NCBI RefSeq assembly: GCF_002072155.1 | Contig: NZ_BDIY01000025.1 | Location: 1-64,000, forward strand | Length of the DNA: 64,000 bases | Source: Roseovarius sp. A-2 | GTDB lineage: Bacteria > Pseudomonadota > Alphaproteobacteria > Rhodobacterales > Rhodobacteraceae | Direction of reading: 5' to 3' | Shown here: piece after piece, positions 60,355-64,000 of the stretch | How positions within the stretch are numbered: the stretch's first letter is position 1 | Layout of the letters: the number at the start of each line of letters is the position of its first letter | Program-made: the position numbers and the translations under genes | Notes under the pieces: model-generated | What the model was told of the DNA's origin: nothing | What the model saw: only the letters and a program-made list of their open reading frames with translations | Database searches by the model: none

Positions 60355-61547
60355 GGGGCCTGCACCAGAGTCTGGCCGTCCCGGGCGGTGACGTGGCCGC
60401 CCTTGACAACGAGCCGCCGCGGAGCGTGGGTAACGACGGCCTCCACCACGGTCTCGCCCGCGACCAGCAGAAGATCTCCGGGGGTGCCGACTGCAAGTTC
60501 ACGGCGGGGTTTTCCCATCGCCTCGGCACCGCCGCCGGAGCAGATGTCAAGCGCGCGCTTGACCTCGGCGTCCATGCGGAGATTGTTGCGCAGGCCCACA
60601 AACTTGGCCCGTTCCAGCATGTCGCCATTGCCATAGGGGCCCCAAGTGTCCTGAATCCCGTCATTGCCGGCTCCGATGCGGATGCCATGCGCGTCGAGCT
60701 GTCTGACCAGCGGTACGGGGCAAGAGGCGGGCGCGGTGGTCATGATCGCCACGTCGAGCGCCGCGAGCCGTTCCAGCATCGCCTCAACGCGCGGATAATC
60801 CTGCATCCCGAGGCAGAATGCGTGGGAAATGGTGACCATCCCCCTCATGTCCAATGCCTGCGCACGGTCGAGGATCATCGCCATCGAGAAGAGTCCGAGT
60901 TCCCCGCTTTCATGCAGGTGAATATCGATCCCCTTGCCGTGTTTCTCGGCCAGGTCGAAGATGATGTCGAGATGACCCTTGGGGTCGTTATCCACGCCGC
61001 ACGGATCGAGCCCGCCGACAAGGTCGGCCCCCATCGCAAGGGCCTGGTCCATCAGCTCGGCCGTGCCATCGCGGATCGTCAGGCCGGACTGAGGGAATGC
61101 CACGGTTTCGATCTCGACCACGTCGGCCAGAACCTCGGCGGTCCGCATGACGCCTTCGAGGGCGCGCAAGCCACCCTGGGTGTCGATATCCACATGGCTG
61201 CGGATCAGGGTCGCGCCGTAACTGGCGGTCTTGAGCGCGTGGCGCATGGATTGGACATGCGGGTCTAGGCCGAGGCGCTGTTTCATGTCGCGCTCGTTCT
61301 CGATCATCGCCATGAGCGAGGCACCGCCCACGTCGTTCTTGTACCAGGGCCAGCCCAGCAGCGACTTGTCGAGATGGGTATGGGCGTCCACCAGCCCCGG
61401 CAGGGCGATCAGGCCCATCCCGTCCTCGACCGGAACACCGGGGGCGTCGAGGTCCGGCGCGATTTCGGCAATGGTGCCATCGCGGATCAGGATGTCGGCG
61501 GGGTCACCGTCCTGGATGCGGACATTCTTGACAAGGAGAGGGGTCAT
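60351..61547 (-). CDS. Cytosine-deaminase-like amidohydrolase
   Basis: A 398-residue metal-dependent hydrolase. Metal and catalytic motifs are PGLVDAHTHLDKSLLGWPW (HxH), GIDIHLHESGEL, MVTISHAFCLG and IGAGNDGIQDTWGPYGNGD (Asp), the arrangement of cytosine deaminase CodA and isocytosine/creatinine-type deaminases. The exact ring substrate is unknown. ATG 61547 is chosen; the frame is open far upstream but overlaps the permease gene in another frame. Operon position suggests it attacks what the ABC system imports. Confidence 0.9.
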   Translation of the reverse strand: MTPLLVKNVRIQDGDPADILIRDGTIAEIAPDLDAPGVPVEDGMGLIALPGLVDAHTHLDKSLLGWPWYKNDVGGASLMAMIENERDMKQRLGLDPHVQSMRHALKTASYGATLIRSHVDIDTQGGLRALEGVMRTAEVLADVVEIETVAFPQSGLTIRDGTAELMDQALAMGADLVGGLDPCGVDNDPKGHLDIIFDLAEKHGKGIDIHLHESGELGLFSMAMILDRAQALDMRGMVTISHAFCLGMQDYPRVEAMLERLAALDVAIMTTAPASCPVPLVRQLDAHGIRIGAGNDGIQDTWGPYGNGDMLERAKFVGLRNNLRMDAEVKRALDICSGGGAEAMGKPRRELAVGTPGDLLLVAGETVVEAVVTHAPRRLVVKGGHVTARDGQTLVQAP

Positions 61548-61561
61548 TCTAGCGTCTTTCT

Positions 61562-62512
61562 TCAACGAAGTTTCGGGTTGAGCGCGTCGCGCAGCCAGTC
61601 CCCCAGCATGTTCACCGCGACCACGAGAATGCAAAGCTGGATCGACGGGAACAGAACGATCCACCACGAGCCCGAGAAAAGGTATTGATTGCCCACCCGG
61701 ATCAGTGTGCCCAGCGAGGGCTGGTTCGGCGGCATGCCGACGCCAAGGAAGGACAGCGTCGCCTCGATCAGGATGGCAAGGCCGAAATTCAGCGTGGCGG
61801 CCACGAAGACCGGGGTCAGCGTGTTGGGCAGAATGTGCTTGAGCATCAAGCGCCGGGCAGGCGTGCCGACGAGGCGCGATGCCTGCACGTATTCCTTGCG
61901 CCGTTCCACCATCGCCTGCGCGCGCACGACGCGGGCATATTGCACCCAGGAATAAAGCGCGATGGCCAGCACGAGCACGACAGCGATGCCCGCCTCCCGC
62001 AGTTCGGGCGGCAACATGGCCTGGGCAACGGAACTGACGAGGATGGCGACGAGGATGATCGGGATCGACAGCAGCACATCGCCGATCCGCATGAGCACGT
62101 TGTCGACCCAGCCGCCGTAAAAGCCCGCCAACAGGCCGGCCATGACGCCGATGACCAGTGAGACCGCAACCGAGGCGATGCCGATAAAGATCGAGATACG
62201 GGTGCCGTAGAGGATGCCCGAGAGGATGTCGCGCCCCTGAACGTCGGTCCCGAGGATATAGGGCATCTGGCCGCCCTCCATCCAAACCGGAGGCAGTTCG
62301 GCGTTCCACAGCTCCAGCGCGGCGAGATCGTAGGGGTTCTGCGGCGACAGCACCGGGGCGAGCAGCGCGGCGAGGATCACGAGACCCAGCACGAGGGCCG
62401 CACCCATCGCGGATTTCGAGTGCCAGAAGCTCCACCACAGGTCGCTGTCGAGGAACAGACGCAGGCGCGTCTTGGGCTTGCGCGCTAGGTCGTGGGTAGG
62501 GATGTCGGTCAT
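61562..62512 (-). CDS. ABC transporter permease, DppC type
   Basis: A 316-residue permease with an N-terminal cytoplasmic segment, TM1 near 38-55, and the core ILGTDVQGRDILSGILYGTR and EAA loop YVQASRLVGTPARRLMLKHI. It is a second membrane subunit of the oligopeptide-type importer. Start ATGA overlaps the DppB-like stop. Confidence 0.95.
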   Translation of the reverse strand: MTDIPTHDLARKPKTRLRLFLDSDLWWSFWHSKSAMGAALVLGLVILAALLAPVLSPQNPYDLAALELWNAELPPVWMEGGQMPYILGTDVQGRDILSGILYGTRISIFIGIASVAVSLVIGVMAGLLAGFYGGWVDNVLMRIGDVLLSIPIILVAILVSSVAQAMLPPELREAGIAVVLVLAIALYSWVQYARVVRAQAMVERRKEYVQASRLVGTPARRLMLKHILPNTLTPVFVAATLNFGLAILIEATLSFLGVGMPPNQPSLGTLIRVGNQYLFSGSWWIVLFPSIQLCILVVAVNMLGDWLRDALNPKLR

Positions 62513-63480
62513 TTTTCGGCTCCGCGCAGGCGGGGATCAATCACCGCATAGGTGATGTCCACGATGGTGTTGAGCAGGACGAAGATCAGCGCCACAATGC
62601 AGAGATAGGCTGCCATGATCGGCACATCGACGAAGGTGACGGCCTGAATGAACAGAAGACCCATTCCCGGCCACTGGAAAACCGTTTCGGTCACCAAAGC
62701 AAAGGCGATTAGGCCGCCGATTTGCATTGCAGTCATGGTGACGACCGGCATCAGGCAATTACGCAGCGCGTGGCGGAAGTGGATGACCCGCGCGGGTACG
62801 CCGCGGGCGCGGGCGAATTTGATGAAGTCGGAACGCAGAACTTCGAGCATCTCGGCGCGTACGAGGCGCATCACCAGTGTGACCTGGAAAAGCGAGAGCG
62901 AGAGCGCGGGCAAGATGATGGACATGCGGCCCGAATGGGTCAGCAGGCCCGTGGACCACCAGCCGATATCCACTGTCTCACCGCGTCCGAAAGCAGGCAG
63001 CCAGCCAAGCCAGACTGAGAAAATCAGGATCAGTCCGATACCCACCACGAAACTGGGCAGCGAGACGCCGATGATCGAGGTGAACTGCATCGTCTCGGCA
63101 TACCAGGTCTGACGCCGGATCGCCGTGATAACCCCCATCGGGATACCAACGACCAGAGAGATCAGAGTGGCCACGATCACCAGTTCGAACGTGGCAGGGA
63201 AGCGTTCGGAGATCATACCCAGCACGTCTTGCTGGTTGCGGAAAGAGATACCGAAATCGCCTTGAGCCGCGTTGGTCACGAAGGTTCCGAACTGTTTGAT
63301 AAAGGACTCGTCCAGGCCGAGGCGCGTACGCAATTCGTCACGCTGCGTCTGGGTGGCCTGTTCGTTCAGCATCAGCTCTACCGGATCGCCAACGAAGCGA
63401 AAGATCATGAAGGCGATGAAGCTTACCGACAGCATCACGAAGATGGCATTGGCGGAACGTTTGATCAGAAAAGCCAGCAT
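62509..63480 (-). CDS. ABC transporter permease, DppB type
   Basis: A 323-residue permease: FIAFMIFRFVGDPVELMLNEQA, FGTFVTNAAQGDFGISFRNQ, EAA loop FIKFARARGVPARVIHFRHALRN limited to the usual position near residue 215, and VTETVFQWPGMGLLF. It is 61 bp after the binding-protein gene, following the usual order SBP-B-C. Confidence 0.95.
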   Translation of the reverse strand: MLAFLIKRSANAIFVMLSVSFIAFMIFRFVGDPVELMLNEQATQTQRDELRTRLGLDESFIKQFGTFVTNAAQGDFGISFRNQQDVLGMISERFPATFELVIVATLISLVVGIPMGVITAIRRQTWYAETMQFTSIIGVSLPSFVVGIGLILIFSVWLGWLPAFGRGETVDIGWWSTGLLTHSGRMSIILPALSLSLFQVTLVMRLVRAEMLEVLRSDFIKFARARGVPARVIHFRHALRNCLMPVVTMTAMQIGGLIAFALVTETVFQWPGMGLLFIQAVTFVDVPIMAAYLCIVALIFVLLNTIVDITYAVIDPRLRGAEK

Positions 63481-63541
63481 GGCTGCCTCCCTTTCGTGAA
63501 AAAGGAGGACGGCGCCGCAACGCCGCCCCAGTCGACGGGGA

Positions 63542-64000
63542 TTACCTGGTCACGTACCAGAGCCGCGGCTTGTTATCGGGGAACTGGGGAAAATCCTCGA
63601 AATCGGACGAAGCCGCCCAGGCCATAGGCTGCTGGTGCAGCGGCATCATCACGATTTCTTCCTTGGCGATCCTGAGCGCTTCGGTCTCCATCGCCAGACG
63701 CTTCTCGCGATCGAGCTCCACTCCGGCGGCCTGGGTCAGGCGGTCGATGTCGGGATAGGACCAACCGCCCCAGTTAAAGACACCGGCATTTCCCTGCTTG
63801 CTGTGCAACATCTGGATCAGGATCGAATAGGTATCCAGCATCGGCAGTGTCGCCCAACCGATCGTGTAGACATCGGCCTGACCATTGGCACGCTTGGGTG
63901 TCTGTTTCGCGTTGGGTCCGATATCGAGGCGGGGCTCGAGTCCGATACGCGACCACATCGAGGCAATTGCCTGGCAGAACTGTTCCTCGTTCACGTAGCT
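63542..64000 (-). CDS. ABC transporter substrate-binding protein (C-terminal part)
   Basis: Only the last 152 codons lie in the window; the N-terminus and signal peptide are past the right edge. The seen portion has WSRIGLEPRLDIGP, DVYTIGWATLPMLDTYSIL, GNAGVFNWGGWSYPDIDRL and EIVMMPLHQQPMAWA, typical of family 5 (oligopeptide/nickel/opine) binding proteins. It is the likely first transport gene of the operon and would set ligand specificity. Confidence 0.92.
   Translation of the reverse strand, partial: SYVNEEQFCQAIASMWSRIGLEPRLDIGPNAKQTPKRANGQADVYTIGWATLPMLDTYSILIQMLHSKQGNAGVFNWGGWSYPDIDRLTQAAGVELDREKRLAMETEALRIAKEEIVMMPLHQQPMAWAASSDFEDFPQFPDNKPRLWYVTR

Noticed and set aside
60351..62540. 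729-codon frame as one fused protein
   Set aside because: Its N-terminal half is a shadow of the DppC-like permease gene in another frame; the amidohydrolase starts at 61547.
1..64000. tRNA or rRNA genes
   Set aside because: I looked in all gaps and found no cloverleaf with a T-arm GTTCRA pattern and no rRNA sequence.

Overview
The window is a high-GC alphaproteobacterial chromosome segment, most likely Rhodobacterales (Roseobacter group). The evidence is the chvI-chvG-hprK-rapZ-PTS block divergent from pckA, the era-rnc-lepB-acpS-pdxJ and rsh-rpoZ-folK runs, a methylsuccinyl-CoA dehydrogenase of the ethylmalonyl-CoA pathway, complete phosphonate C-P lyase genes and TRAP transport. No rRNA, tRNA or CRISPR array was found.

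Layout. 1-9.5 kb: the 5' end of tuf, two small lipoproteins, an orphan cytochrome P450, 3-hydroxybutyryl-CoA dehydrogenase, a DUF6473-like protein, etfBA, a PduO-type cobalamin adenosyltransferase followed by a 79-bp tandem duplication, and small envelope genes. 9.6-19.4 kb: parC, an acyltransferase, then HPr, EIIA, RapZ, HprK, ChvG and ChvI transcribed leftward and pckA rightward. This is a regulatory (not sugar-transporting) PTS tied to an envelope two-component system and to gluconeogenesis. 19.5-20.6 kb is an AT-richer island with one HEPN-like orphan gene. 20.6-25 kb: a TauE/SafE permease, mcd, a SLAC1-type channel and a fumarylacetoacetase-family hydrolase.

25-37.4 kb is a phosphonate locus: phnM, a divergent DUF1045 (2H phosphoesterase) gene, phnN-L-K-J-I-H-G read leftward, divergent phnF, a decayed hexapeptide-acyltransferase pseudogene, then phnC-D-E-E. 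The phosphonate is imported by PhnCDEE, attached to ribose by PhnGHIL, trimmed by PhnM, cleaved by the radical-SAM enzyme PhnJ (all four cysteines present) and recycled by PhnN. 37.4-51.2 kb is mostly housekeeping: a TetR regulator, a META protein, recO, DUF1491, era, rnc, lepB, acpS, pdxJ, DUF2062, rsh, rpoZ, folK, a NYN-domain protein, a YqaA-like protein, an MFS transporter and ispH.

51.2-64 kb is accessory DNA. It holds a 636-bp gap with a hexamer microsatellite, a TRAP transporter (dctQMP), a scar made of an IS701-type transposase remnant joined to a dehydrogenase remnant, and then nine tightly coupled leftward genes. These encode a peptide/opine-type ABC importer (partial binding protein, two permeases, two ATPases), a cytosine-deaminase-like amidohydrolase, a chlorohydrolase-like amidohydrolase, a flavin-reductase-fold protein and a hydantoin-racemase-like enzyme. 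The operon looks like a system to import and open a cyclic N-heterocycle of unknown identity, and it is the best candidate in the window for an uncharacterised pathway.
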